Position numbers and translations under genes: made by a program | Shown: positions 5,808 to 13,236 of the stretch, piece by piece | Numbering within the stretch: position 1 is the first letter of the stretch | How the letters are laid out: the number at the start of each line of letters is the position of its first letter | Notes under the pieces: generated by a model | Databases searched by the model: none | The model's input: only the letters and a program-made list of their open reading frames with translations | Told to the model about the DNA's origin: nothing | Source of the DNA: an uncultured Eubacteriales bacterium | GTDB taxonomy: Bacteria > Bacillota > Clostridia > Peptostreptococcales > Anaerovoracaceae | Length of the DNA: 13,270 nucleotides | Direction: 5' to 3' | Assembly: GCA_900542245.1 (NCBI GenBank) | Contig: UQMQ01000064.1 | Span: forward strand, 1-13,270

Positions 5808-8069
5808 ATGGGACTGAAAAAACTGGTCGTTGACGCGCTGGCGCTGGGACCGACATCGAGAGGATTTACAGGAGGCGAGGCGCGCCGCTGGGTACGCGAG
5901 TCTTACAGGCATAGAACCCGCGATTACGGGTTCAGCAAAAAAGAAACGCGCTGGGCGCTGCGTCATGGGTTCCTGCCGGAACAGGCCGCCAGACTCGGCA
6001 TCACTGCTGAGAACGTCGACGACTATATCTCAGCGAAGGACTATGCGTTTTTAAGACCGCTGAACGGAACCTACAGCAAGTGGATCACCGACAAGGTAAC
6101 CATGCACACGATTTTCAAGCCGTTCCGCGGTTATATGCCGATCGTCTACTACCAAATCAGCAAACGCTATGATGAAACCGTACTGATCCCGCTGTACGAC
6201 GACAACGCAGGCGATACTTTCGAGGATCTTTTCGCGTTATTGCAGGAAAAGGGTAGCCTGACGGTGTCCACTGCCAATGGCGGCTACGCAAGTACGCTGG
6301 AGTATCGGGATGGTGTGTTTTATCTGGAGGGCAGAGAACGCCCGAAGGAGAGAATTCAGGAAATCCTCAGCGATTACCGCGTAACGCTGGTAGTCAAAGA
6401 ACGGGTAGCGCTCAGCAAGGATACCGATTACGGCGTACTGAATCTGATTGTTTTCAATGAGTTTGGAGACAATCCCGTCATCGGTGACGGATACTTCGTC
6501 TTTGACGAATACGAAAAGACTTCTCTCAAGGTGCTGGCGATGAAGCACTCGGACAGCTTGGAAGAAGCTGATGTCGAGGATGATATCTATCGCTTTGTCA
6601 AGGCAGAGCCTTGCGATGTGACCGAAGGCAGATGGCGCGGCAAACCGATCCCGCATTGGGACGAAATTGCGGATGTGCTTCGTCGTCTTTGCGTATTTGT
6701 GCCGCAGCTGGAGTTTTTCTGCGCGGAAATCGTGGTATCGGAGGACGGCTTCAAGCTCGTCAATCTGCTCAACCATCCGGAATATCCGACCGCGCAGCCG
6801 TTCAGCAAGGAAACCTCCGCGTATCTGAAGCGGAAAGTGGAGCAGAAAAAAGAAGCCTACGCGAAAGCGGGGGTCAGAATCAGCCGCGGGCTGCATAAGA
6901 TGCATCTGCGTATTCGCGCGAAATTCGCGCGCGCCTTCTATCCGAAGGGACTGGTGCCTTACCAGTCTACTCGTTGGATTTCCAACGTCTGGACTGATTT
7001 TTGGACCAATAAGGAGGCGACCCTCAGAGAAAAGCTGTGGGCGTACAAGCATGGATTTTTGTCTTACCGCATCCCGCAATACGGCATCACCGAGGAAAAT
7101 CTCGGCGAATACATTTCCGATTTTGAATACAAGTGGCTGCGTCACATCAACCCAAAATACCGGAAGTGGATGGAGGATAAGATTACGGTCAAATATGTCT
7201 GCGCGGACTACAACGACTGTTTTCCTGCATACTATTATCATATCATCTGCAAGAACGGAAACAACAAGGTGATCTCCATGATGGACCTGCCGGAGGGTTA
7301 TACCAACACCTTCGACGAGATTTTCCGTCTGGTGGAGGAGAAAGGCGTGCTTGCGCTCAAGCCGGACGAGGGCTCGCATGGAGACGGCTTCTATAAATTT
7401 ACCTATGAAGACGGCAAATACCAGCTCAATTATCAGGACGTAACGAAGCAGCAGGTGCTGGATATTCTCGAGGATATCAATAACCAGTATCTGGTGACTG
7501 AGTATATCAATATGTGCGACGAGCTCAAGGCTGTCTATGACGGCGCGGTCAATACGGTGCGCATGATCGTCTTCAAAAAGGACGGAAAAAATCCGCAGAT
7601 CGGCAATGCCTATGTGCGCTTCGGCTCCAAAAAGACAGGCGCGGTCGATAATGTCGGCGCGGGCGGTATGACCGCGACCATCGATGTCGCGACCGGACAT
7701 TTCCATGACGCGAAGATTGTGATGAACAATTCGATCGAGGATTGTCCGATTCATCCGGATACCGGCGTGCCGATCGACGGTTATCTGCCGCATTGGGAAC
7801 AGGTGAAACAGCAGGTTTTGGACGTTACGAAATCCATCAAGCAGCTGGAGTTTTTTGGCGTGGATCTGGCAGTTACCAATGACGGCATCAAATTTCCGGA
7901 AATCAACCGCTTCCCGGACTATCCGGCAGTGGAAAAATACACAAAACCGACCAGAGAGTATCTGCTCTACAAGCTGGCAGGCAAGAAGCATCACTACGGC
8001 TACGATGTGACCCCAAACAAGACGCTGGTCCATCTGCCGAAACGTGATTCGGAAAGAGGTAAGAGTTGA
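5808..8069 (+). CDS. Tandem ATP-grasp protein: degenerate N-half fused to intact C-half
   Basis: The 753-residue protein contains two copies of the sugar-transfer-associated ATP-grasp fold. The copies share the layout WALRHGFL/WAYKHGFL, LGITAENVDDYIS/YGITEENLGEYIS, YSKWITDKVT/YRKWMEDKIT, and FEDLFALLQEKG/FDEIFRLVEEKG. The C-terminal copy (about 390-730) keeps ATP-binding Lys518 in LALKPDEGSHGDG, Arg585 in VNTVR, GAGGMTATID, and the metal ligands Asp686, Glu698 and Asn700 (PEINR). In a gap-free reading the N-terminal copy (about 30-340) has Ser154 for Lys, Asn212 for Arg, Glu307 for Asp, Asn319 for Glu and Leu321 for Asn, and lacks the GAGG segment. I infer a non-catalytic N-domain, perhaps for acceptor binding, and an active C-domain. 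GGAGG (5791-5795) lies 12 nt before the ATG, a long spacing. The stop overlaps the next gene's TTG start. The true substrate is unknown. Confidence 0.85.
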   Translation: MGLKKLVVDALALGPTSRGFTGGEARRWVRESYRHRTRDYGFSKKETRWALRHGFLPEQAARLGITAENVDDYISAKDYAFLRPLNGTYSKWITDKVTMHTIFKPFRGYMPIVYYQISKRYDETVLIPLYDDNAGDTFEDLFALLQEKGSLTVSTANGGYASTLEYRDGVFYLEGRERPKERIQEILSDYRVTLVVKERVALSKDTDYGVLNLIVFNEFGDNPVIGDGYFVFDEYEKTSLKVLAMKHSDSLEEADVEDDIYRFVKAEPCDVTEGRWRGKPIPHWDEIADVLRRLCVFVPQLEFFCAEIVVSEDGFKLVNLLNHPEYPTAQPFSKETSAYLKRKVEQKKEAYAKAGVRISRGLHKMHLRIRAKFARAFYPKGLVPYQSTRWISNVWTDFWTNKEATLREKLWAYKHGFLSYRIPQYGITEENLGEYISDFEYKWLRHINPKYRKWMEDKITVKYVCADYNDCFPAYYYHIICKNGNNKVISMMDLPEGYTNTFDEIFRLVEEKGVLALKPDEGSHGDGFYKFTYEDGKYQLNYQDVTKQQVLDILEDINNQYLVTEYINMCDELKAVYDGAVNTVRMIVFKKDGKNPQIGNAYVRFGSKKTGAVDNVGAGGMTATIDVATGHFHDAKIVMNNSIEDCPIHPDTGVPIDGYLPHWEQVKQQVLDVTKSIKQLEFFGVDLAVTNDGIKFPEINRFPDYPAVEKYTKPTREYLLYKLAGKKHHYGYDVTPNKTLVHLPKRDSERGKS

Positions 8070-8872
8070 GTACATGCAAAGAAATCATCAGTGACCATCT
8101 CGCATATCGGAAGCAGCTTGTCAAGCTTGCGAAATCCGATATCAAAAAAACATACAGCGGCGCGGTGCTGGGCTGGGCCTGGGCGGTGATTCGTCCGGCG
8201 ATCCTGATCTTCGTGTTCTGGTTCGCGTTTACCGTCGGACTGCGCAAGGGCAGCGATGTGGACGGGTATCCGTTCTTCCTGTGGCTGATTGCGGGCATGA
8301 TCCCTTGGTATTATATGCGCGACATGATCACCGGCGGCGCCGGTTCAATCCGCAAATACCGCTATCTGGTCACGAAGATCAAGTTCCCGATTTCCACGAT
8401 CCCGACCTTTGTCAGTTTGTCCTGTCTGGCAGTGCATATCGGGCTTTTGCTCATTATGATTTTGATTTTTGTCGGCTTCGGCTATCCGCCGACGATTTAC
8501 TATCTGCAGCTGCCGGTCTACATGCTGATGATGTTCGCGTTCTTTACGACATGGGGATTGTTCTCAGGCGTGCTGTCGGCGATCAGCCAGGACTTTTTGA
8601 ATCTGGTAAAATCTTTGACGCAGGCACTGTTTTGGCTCTCCGGTATTCTGTATGACGCCGGAAAGATTGAGATTGTCTGGGTTAAAAAAGTATTGCTGTT
8701 CAATCCGGTGACGATCTGTGCGAACGGCTACCGCAACGTTTTCATCAAGCACGTTTGGTTTTGGGAGACGCCGGAGGAACTGCGCAACTACGTGATTGTG
8801 CTGATTGTAATGGGCGCTTTGGCTGTCTGGGCATACGGCAGACTCAAAAAGGAAATACCGGATGTGCTGTAA
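8066..8872 (+). CDS. ABC-2 type polysaccharide/polyol-phosphate export permease (TagG-like)
   Basis: This integral membrane protein would form the channel that flips the lipid-linked polymer across the membrane, together with the ATPase encoded next. The 268-residue product has the family shape: a short cytoplasmic lead (LVKLAKSDIKKTYSGAVLGWAWAVIRP) and about six membrane segments, near residues 40-57, 68-82, 110-138, 146-172, 183-197 and 241-258. It also has the conserved AISQDFLNLV loop, and LFNPVTICANGYR before the last helix. The start is TTG at 8066, overlapping the previous stop as TTGA. AGAGGT lies 5 nt upstream, and the conserved N-terminal helix would be lost with any later in-frame Met (the first is near residue 78). 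The overlap points to coupled translation with the tandem ATP-grasp gene. A substrate of teichoic-acid, capsule or O-antigen type cannot be distinguished from the permease alone. Confidence 0.9.
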   Translation: MSTCKEIISDHLAYRKQLVKLAKSDIKKTYSGAVLGWAWAVIRPAILIFVFWFAFTVGLRKGSDVDGYPFFLWLIAGMIPWYYMRDMITGGAGSIRKYRYLVTKIKFPISTIPTFVSLSCLAVHIGLLLIMILIFVGFGYPPTIYYLQLPVYMLMMFAFFTTWGLFSGVLSAISQDFLNLVKSLTQALFWLSGILYDAGKIEIVWVKKVLLFNPVTICANGYRNVFIKHVWFWETPEELRNYVIVLIVMGALAVWAYGRLKKEIPDVL

Positions 8873-8906
8873 ACGGTACATGCGAGAGTAGGATATAGGT
8901 GATTTG

Positions 8907-9692
8907 ATGATGGACAAAACGGTCATTCAATTTGACCATGTGACGAAGATATACAAGCTGTTCAAGAGTGACAGACAGCGGTTCAAGGCCTTGTTCAGCA
9001 AAAAAGCAAAATACAAGGAAAAGATCGCGGTCAACGATCTTTCGTTCACGATCCGGCAGGGGGAATCGGTCGCGCTGTTCGGCAAGAACGGTGCAGGCAA
9101 GTCCACGATCCTCAAGATGATTACGGGCGTAGCATATCCGACCTCCGGCGAGATTACGGTGGACGGACGTGTCAGCGCGCTGCTGGAGTTGACCGCGGGA
9201 TTTGACCCGGAATTTACAGGACGTGAAAATATCTACTTCAGGGGACAGCTCATGGGACTCTCCGACGCGGAAGTCCGCAAGCTGGAGCCGGAAATCATCG
9301 AATTCGCGGATCTGGGCGACTACATCGATCAGCCGACCCGTACCTATTCGAGCGGCATGAAGGCGAGATTGGGGTTTGCCATCAATGTCAGCATCGAGCC
9401 GGAGATCCTGATCGTCGATGAAGCACTCAGCGTCGGCGACAGCGAATTCAAGAAAAAATGTACAGAAAAAATCAATCATATAGTTAATGAAGAAAACGTT
9501 ACATTTTTATTCGTGACCCATTCTACAGGCGTTGCCAAATCTTTCTGCAAACGAGGGATGGTGATGCGGCTGGGTACCCTGCTGTTTGACGGGGACATTG
9601 AAGAGGCAGCCGCGTACTATCAGAAAATGTTGGAGGAGGATGCTGCCAGGGCCGCGAGAAACAAGAAAAAGAGAGGGATATTTACAGAATGA
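8907..9692 (+). CDS. ABC transporter ATP-binding protein for polysaccharide/polyol-phosphate export (TagH-like)
   Basis: This cytoplasmic ATPase powers the adjacent TagG-like permease. In the 261-residue product: Walker A GKNGAGKST (59-67), the TagH/Wzt-type segment LLELTAGFDPEFTGREN (about 92-108), signature SSGMK (148-152), Walker B ILIVDE (167-172) and H-loop His205 (VTHST). It stops soon after the nucleotide-binding domain. It lacks the long extracellular C-terminal part of Bacillus TagH (about 530 residues) and a Wzt-like carbohydrate-binding domain, so substrate selection is probably not done here. ATG 8907 is chosen because AGGTGAT (8897-8903), complementary to the 16S rRNA tail, lies just upstream; ATG 8910 is nearly as good, and TTG 8904 is less likely. 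The stop overlaps the LCP gene start as ATGA. Confidence 0.93.
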   Translation: MMDKTVIQFDHVTKIYKLFKSDRQRFKALFSKKAKYKEKIAVNDLSFTIRQGESVALFGKNGAGKSTILKMITGVAYPTSGEITVDGRVSALLELTAGFDPEFTGRENIYFRGQLMGLSDAEVRKLEPEIIEFADLGDYIDQPTRTYSSGMKARLGFAINVSIEPEILIVDEALSVGDSEFKKKCTEKINHIVNEENVTFLFVTHSTGVAKSFCKRGMVMRLGTLLFDGDIEEAAAYYQKMLEEDAARAARNKKKRGIFTE

Positions 9693-11170
9693 GCAGAGCA
9701 GACAAACACCGGGAAGCAAGCAGTACCGGCAGCGTGCAGCAGCAGAAACAGCCGAAAAAGCCGAAGCAGCCGAAGCAGCCGCTGATGCAGAGAATCAAAG
9801 AAATGAAGACAGGCTATAAGGTCGCAGCACTGGTTGTGATCATTCTGCTTCTGGCCGTCATCATCGTGGGTGCAGTCGTATGGAACTACATGAATCGTGT
9901 CGTGGATGAGATGCACGAACCGATTCAGGAAAACTATGACCTGTCGCTGGTGGGGGTGGATGGCTACATCAACATTCTTCTGCTTGGGGTGGACAGCCGC
10001 AATATGGATAATATCAAGGGCACCCGCAGCGATATGATCATGATCGCCAGCATTAATGAAGAAACCAACGATGTGACGCTGACTTCGGTATATCGCGATA
10101 CGTATCTGAAGCTCGGTGACACCGCTACTTATGATAAAATTACGCATGCCTGTGTTTACGGTGGACCGGAGATGACGATGAAATCGCTGAATCAGGCGCT
10201 GGATATCGACCTCAGTCAGTATGTGATCGTAAACTTCAAGACCGTCGCAGATGTAGTAGATGCGGTCGGCGGCATTACGGTCGATGTACAGCAGTACGAG
10301 ATCAACCAGTTAAACAAATATACCAGACAGACGGCAAGGAACATCGGCAAGAAGGATTATAACCTTGTCAAGGCACCGGGCGTGCAGACACTGGAGGGTG
10401 TGCAGGCTGTTTCCTATGGGCGTATCCGTAAGGGTACCGGCGATGATATCAAACGTACGGAAAGAATGCGTACGGTCGTTTCTCTGGTATTCCAAAAGGT
10501 CAAGACCATGCCGTTCAGCGATGTCAAAAAAATCATCGACATGGCTGTGCCGCAGGTTAAGACGAATCTGCAGATGAATGATATTCTGGCACTCGGGTTC
10601 CGTTTGCCGAAGTACAATATCGCCTCCGGCAGCGGCTGGCCTTATAAGTGGACCAGCGGCTACATCAAGGGTGTGTCCTATGTGTTCCCGGGCGGCAGTC
10701 TGATCAATAATACGACCGAATTCCATAAGGAAGTGTTCGGACAAGAGGACTACACGACTTCGCTGACGGTCAATACCATCAGCAATGAAATCAACAATCG
10801 GATTCAGGCAGCCAAGGCGGCGAAGGAACTGGACAAAATCAAGGAGGGCGAAACGAAAAAGGATGAACCTGCGGCAGAGCCGACCGATCCGGATAACCCG
10901 GACGGTGTGGACGATCCGGACGATCCGGATTACAATCCGGGTACAGATCCGAGCAATCCGACGGAACCGGTTGTGCCGACCGAACCGACTACACCGACCG
11001 AGCCAACTGTGCCGACAGAGCCGACTGTGCCAACCGAGCCGACTGTGCCGACGGAGCCGACCACACCGACCACGCCGGGTACAACCGAGCCGACGGTACC
11101 GACGGAGCCAAGTGCGCCGTCCGGGCAGACTGCGGGGAGTCCGGGAGGTACCTCCGTACAAGGCACCTAG
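9689..11170 (+). CDS. LytR-CpsA-Psr (LCP) family cell-wall glycopolymer ligase with PTEP-repeat tail
   Basis: LCP proteins move teichoic acid or capsule from its undecaprenyl carrier to peptidoglycan outside the membrane. The 493-residue product has a Lys/Gln/Pro-rich cytoplasmic lead (1-42), one membrane helix (about 44-67), and an extracellular LCP domain (about 93-270). That domain carries the expected pyrophosphate-binding residues: LLLGVDSR (Asp102), GTRSDM (Arg113, Asp115), VYRDTY (Arg136) and RKGTGDDIKRTERMR (Arg256, Arg259). After a further conserved region to about 375 comes an acidic Asp/Pro segment (395-425) and six PTEPxx repeats with a degenerate run-out to about 475. Such tails are usual in wall-spanning proteins, but I see no LPXTG. 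The start overlaps the ABC ATPase stop as ATGA. Its place at the end of the operon fits final attachment of the exported polymer. Confidence 0.93.
   Translation: MSRADKHREASSTGSVQQQKQPKKPKQPKQPLMQRIKEMKTGYKVAALVVIILLLAVIIVGAVVWNYMNRVVDEMHEPIQENYDLSLVGVDGYINILLLGVDSRNMDNIKGTRSDMIMIASINEETNDVTLTSVYRDTYLKLGDTATYDKITHACVYGGPEMTMKSLNQALDIDLSQYVIVNFKTVADVVDAVGGITVDVQQYEINQLNKYTRQTARNIGKKDYNLVKAPGVQTLEGVQAVSYGRIRKGTGDDIKRTERMRTVVSLVFQKVKTMPFSDVKKIIDMAVPQVKTNLQMNDILALGFRLPKYNIASGSGWPYKWTSGYIKGVSYVFPGGSLINNTTEFHKEVFGQEDYTTSLTVNTISNEINNRIQAAKAAKELDKIKEGETKKDEPAAEPTDPDNPDGVDDPDDPDYNPGTDPSNPTEPVVPTEPTTPTEPTVPTEPTVPTEPTVPTEPTTPTTPGTTEPTVPTEPSAPSGQTAGSPGGTSVQGT
10958..11065 (+). repeat. Six 18-bp coding tandem repeats (PTEPTV/T)
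   Basis: There are six in-frame 18-bp units encoding PTEPVV, PTEPTT, then PTEPTV three times, then PTEPTT. They differ almost only at third codon positions (acc/aca/acg, gaa/gag, ccg/cca). Degenerate copies continue to about 11110. The minus strand of this stretch is also open and reads as Val-Gly-Ser repeats, which is only a shadow. Confidence 0.9.
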
Positions 11171-11286
11171 GACGGGACCGGAACCGGCAGAACAATTCCG
11201 GACGCGTTTGCATATTTCCGGCGGCTTGCGCTTTGCGCCCCGGTGCATAACATATCAATCAATGAGAGAAAGGAAGCTATCATATC
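11171..11286 (+). other. Short gap between LCP gene and thrS; no T-box, no terminator seen
   Basis: This 116-nt gap has one perfect inverted repeat, CCGGAA/TTCCGG (11178-11201, 12-nt loop), without a T tract. It is too short for a T-box leader and lacks the conserved T-box tail sequence. AAGGA (11270-11274) lies 12 nt before the thrS ATG. Read-through from the surface-polymer operon into thrS is therefore possible. Confidence 0.5.
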
Positions 11287-13032
11287 ATGGCAAAAGAAAA
11301 ATTAAACTGGGAAGATGAACAGGTCAGACATACCTACAGACATACCGCATCCCATATCATGGCGCAGGCGATCCAGCACCTGTGGCCGGACACGAAATTT
11401 GCGATCGGTCCGGCGATCGATAACGGATTCTACTATGACCTGGAATCCGAGCACAAATTCACAGAGGAGGATTTCCTGAAGATCCAAAAGGAAATGAAGA
11501 AAATCATACAGCAGAATCTGCCGCTGGTCAGAAGCGAGGTTTCCAGAGAGGAAGCGCTCAAATTCTTCAAGGAAAGAAACCAGGACTACAAGGTTGAGCT
11601 GATTCAGGACTTGCCCGAAGATGCGGTCATCACCATGTACACGCAGGGTGACTTTACGGATCTTTGCGCGGGTCCGCACGTGGAATCTACCGGACAGATC
11701 AAGGCATGCAAGCTGATGAGCGTGGCAGGCGCTTACTGGAGAGGGGATTCTGACAGACAGATGCTGCAGAGAATCTATGCGACAGCGTTCCCAAGCCAGG
11801 AGGAACTGGATGACTACGTTGCAAAACTGGAGGAAGCAAAAAAGAGAGATCACCGCAAGATCGGCAAGGAAATGGATTTGTTCATGCTGACCGAGGAGGG
11901 TCCGGGTTTCCCGTTCTTCCTGCCGAAGGGCATGATCATCCGCAATGAGCTGGAAACCTTCTGGAGAGCCGAGCACAAAAAGAGAGGCTACGAGGAGATC
12001 AAGACGCCATTGATTCTCAATGAACATCTTTGGAGAACCTCCGGTCACTGGGATCATTATAAGGACAACATGTATTTCACCAAGATCGACGGCGAGGATT
12101 ATGCGATCAAACCGATGAACTGCCCGGGCTCGATGCTGGTCTACAAGCGGAAGATGTGGTCTTACCGCGATTTTCCGATTCGCTGCGGTGAACTCGGACA
12201 GGTGCACAGACATGAGCTTTCCGGCGCGCTGCATGGTTTGATGCGTGTGCGGACCTTTACACAGGACGATGCGCATATCTTCATGCTGCCGGAGCAGGTC
12301 AACGACGAGATCAAGGCAGTCGCGAAATTCTGCGATGATGTCTACAAAATGTTCGGCTTTGAATATCATGTAGAGCTTTCCACCAGACCGGAGGACTCCA
12401 TGGGAACCGATGAAGAATGGGAAATGGCAGAGGGTGCGCTCAGAAATGCCATCGAAGAAATGGGCGTTCCGTTCGTCATCAATGAGGGAGACGGCGCGTT
12501 CTACGGACCGAAGCTGGACTTCCATCTGCAGGATTCTATTGGAAGAACATGGCAGTGCGGAACCATTCAGCTTGACATGCAGATGCCGCAGCGCTTCGAT
12601 CTGACCTATGTCGGACCGGACGGCGAAAAGCACAGACCAATCATGATTCACCGCGTCATCTTCGGTTCGATTGAGCGTTTCATCGGTATTCTGATCGAGC
12701 ACTGCGCCGGCAAGTTCCCGCTGTGGCTGGCACCGGTACAGGTCAAGCTTTTGACGGTCACCGAGAAGTTCGCACTGTACGCGCAGGAAGTCGCCGCGAA
12801 GCTGGAAGAAGCAGGACTGCGTGTGGAAATCGATATCAGAAACGAAAAGATCGGCTACAAGCTTAGAGAGGCCAGAAACGAAAGAGACAGCTATATCTGT
12901 GTCATCGGTGAGCGGGAAACCGAAGCGGGCACGCTGACCGTTCGTTCGAGCAAGGTCGGGGAACTCGGCGAAATGAGCGTTGCGGACTTCACCGCGAAGC
13001 TGCTGGAGGAAATCAAAAGCAAGGCGATGTAA
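11287..13032 (+). CDS. thrS: Threonyl-tRNA synthetase lacking the N-terminal TGS domain
   Basis: It charges tRNA-Thr with threonine in the cytoplasm. The 581-residue product starts directly at the editing domain. His19 and His23 (HTASH), Cys127 and His131 (CAGPH) match the serine-editing site of bacterial ThrRS. The class II core follows: MNCPG with zinc ligand Cys279, motif 2 HRHELSGALHGLMRVRTF, zinc ligand His330 (QDDAHIF), and motif 3 with His455 (HRVIFGSIERFIGIL). The anticodon-binding domain begins near residue 478 (PLWLAPVQVKLL). The usual length is about 640; the missing part is the roughly 60-residue TGS domain, which is also absent from some other ThrRS lineages. No in-frame upstream extension encodes it. 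The position after the ThrRS PMNCPG is Ser281, where many enzymes have His. The AAGGA is 12 nt from the ATG, somewhat long. The gene ends at a strong terminator. Confidence 0.97.
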   Translation: MAKEKLNWEDEQVRHTYRHTASHIMAQAIQHLWPDTKFAIGPAIDNGFYYDLESEHKFTEEDFLKIQKEMKKIIQQNLPLVRSEVSREEALKFFKERNQDYKVELIQDLPEDAVITMYTQGDFTDLCAGPHVESTGQIKACKLMSVAGAYWRGDSDRQMLQRIYATAFPSQEELDDYVAKLEEAKKRDHRKIGKEMDLFMLTEEGPGFPFFLPKGMIIRNELETFWRAEHKKRGYEEIKTPLILNEHLWRTSGHWDHYKDNMYFTKIDGEDYAIKPMNCPGSMLVYKRKMWSYRDFPIRCGELGQVHRHELSGALHGLMRVRTFTQDDAHIFMLPEQVNDEIKAVAKFCDDVYKMFGFEYHVELSTRPEDSMGTDEEWEMAEGALRNAIEEMGVPFVINEGDGAFYGPKLDFHLQDSIGRTWQCGTIQLDMQMPQRFDLTYVGPDGEKHRPIMIHRVIFGSIERFIGILIEHCAGKFPLWLAPVQVKLLTVTEKFALYAQEVAAKLEEAGLRVEIDIRNEKIGYKLREARNERDSYICVIGERETEAGTLTVRSSKVGELGEMSVADFTAKLLEEIKSKAM

Positions 13033-13065
13033 TATACGGCTTTGAAAAATACAAAGCTGCAGACG

Positions 13066-13088
13066 GAGAGCTTTCGGGCTCTCTTTTT
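13066..13088 (+). terminator. Intrinsic terminator of thrS (and possibly of the whole operon)
   Basis: A perfect 6-bp stem GAGAGC/GCTCTC (13066-13071 with 13078-13083) has a 6-nt loop and is followed at once by TTTTT (13084-13088), 34 nt after the thrS stop. It is the only clear intrinsic terminator in the window. Confidence 0.88.
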
Positions 13089-13096
13089 GCATGTTG

Positions 13097-13133
13097 TGGC
13101 GAATCTTGTCTGGATTTGTCGAAAAATGTCGAA
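13097..13133 (+). promoter_or_regulatory. Helically phased Spo0A-box-like array
   Basis: Two perfect TGTCGAA boxes start at 13117 and 13127, exactly 10 bp apart. Upstream at the same 10-bp step are TGTC(TGG) at 13107 and TGGCGAA at 13097, the latter fitting the TGNCGAA consensus. The arrangement TTTGTCGAA-3 bp-TGTCGAA closely resembles the tandem 0A boxes of the Bacillus abrB promoter, from memory of that site. It lies just upstream of the -35 region of the next gene. Confidence 0.65.
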
Positions 13134-13140
13134 TAAAATT

Positions 13141-13169
13141 CTGCAAAAAACGTAAAAAAATGTCATAAT
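13141..13169 (+). promoter_or_regulatory. Candidate promoter of the downstream gene
   Basis: CATAAT (13164-13169; 5 of 6 to TATAAT) lies 17 bp after CTGCAA (13141-13146; 3 of 6 to TTGACA). A weak -35 placed 7 bp after the last Spo0A-like box fits an activator-dependent promoter. Confidence 0.45.
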
Positions 13170-13180
13170 AAAGAGAGGTT

Positions 13181-13201
13181 CAAAAATCGCTAAGATTTTT
13201 G
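13181..13201 (+). repeat. Perfect 8-bp inverted repeat in the leader of the downstream gene
   Basis: CAAAAATC (13181-13188) and GATTTTTG (13194-13201) are separated by GCTAA. There is no T tract after it, so it is not a terminator. It falls just after the predicted transcription start and could be an operator or an RNA hairpin. Confidence 0.6.
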
Positions 13202-13236
13202 GAAGCAGAAAGGTGTGTGCAGGAAAGGAGAACGAA

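Noticed and set aside
6237..8075. 612-codon open frame on the minus strand opposite the tandem ATP-grasp gene
   Set aside because: It is antisense to a gene with clear domain motifs; its translation shows no family motif and has the Arg/His/Ile-rich composition typical of a shadow frame.
10958..11110. CRISPR-like array
   Set aside because: The 18-bp units are contiguous and in frame with the LCP gene, with no spacers.
10930..11166. Minus-strand frame encoding Val-Gly-Ser repeats
   Set aside because: It is the complement of the PTEP-coding repeats; the regularity comes from the plus-strand gene.
11171..11286. T-box riboswitch before thrS
   Set aside because: Only 116 nt are available, the conserved T-box sequence is absent, and no terminator/antiterminator pair is seen.
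11302..13146. 614-codon open frame on the minus strand opposite thrS
   Set aside because: It runs through the thrS terminator and a fully recognisable thrS. It is a shadow produced by codon bias.
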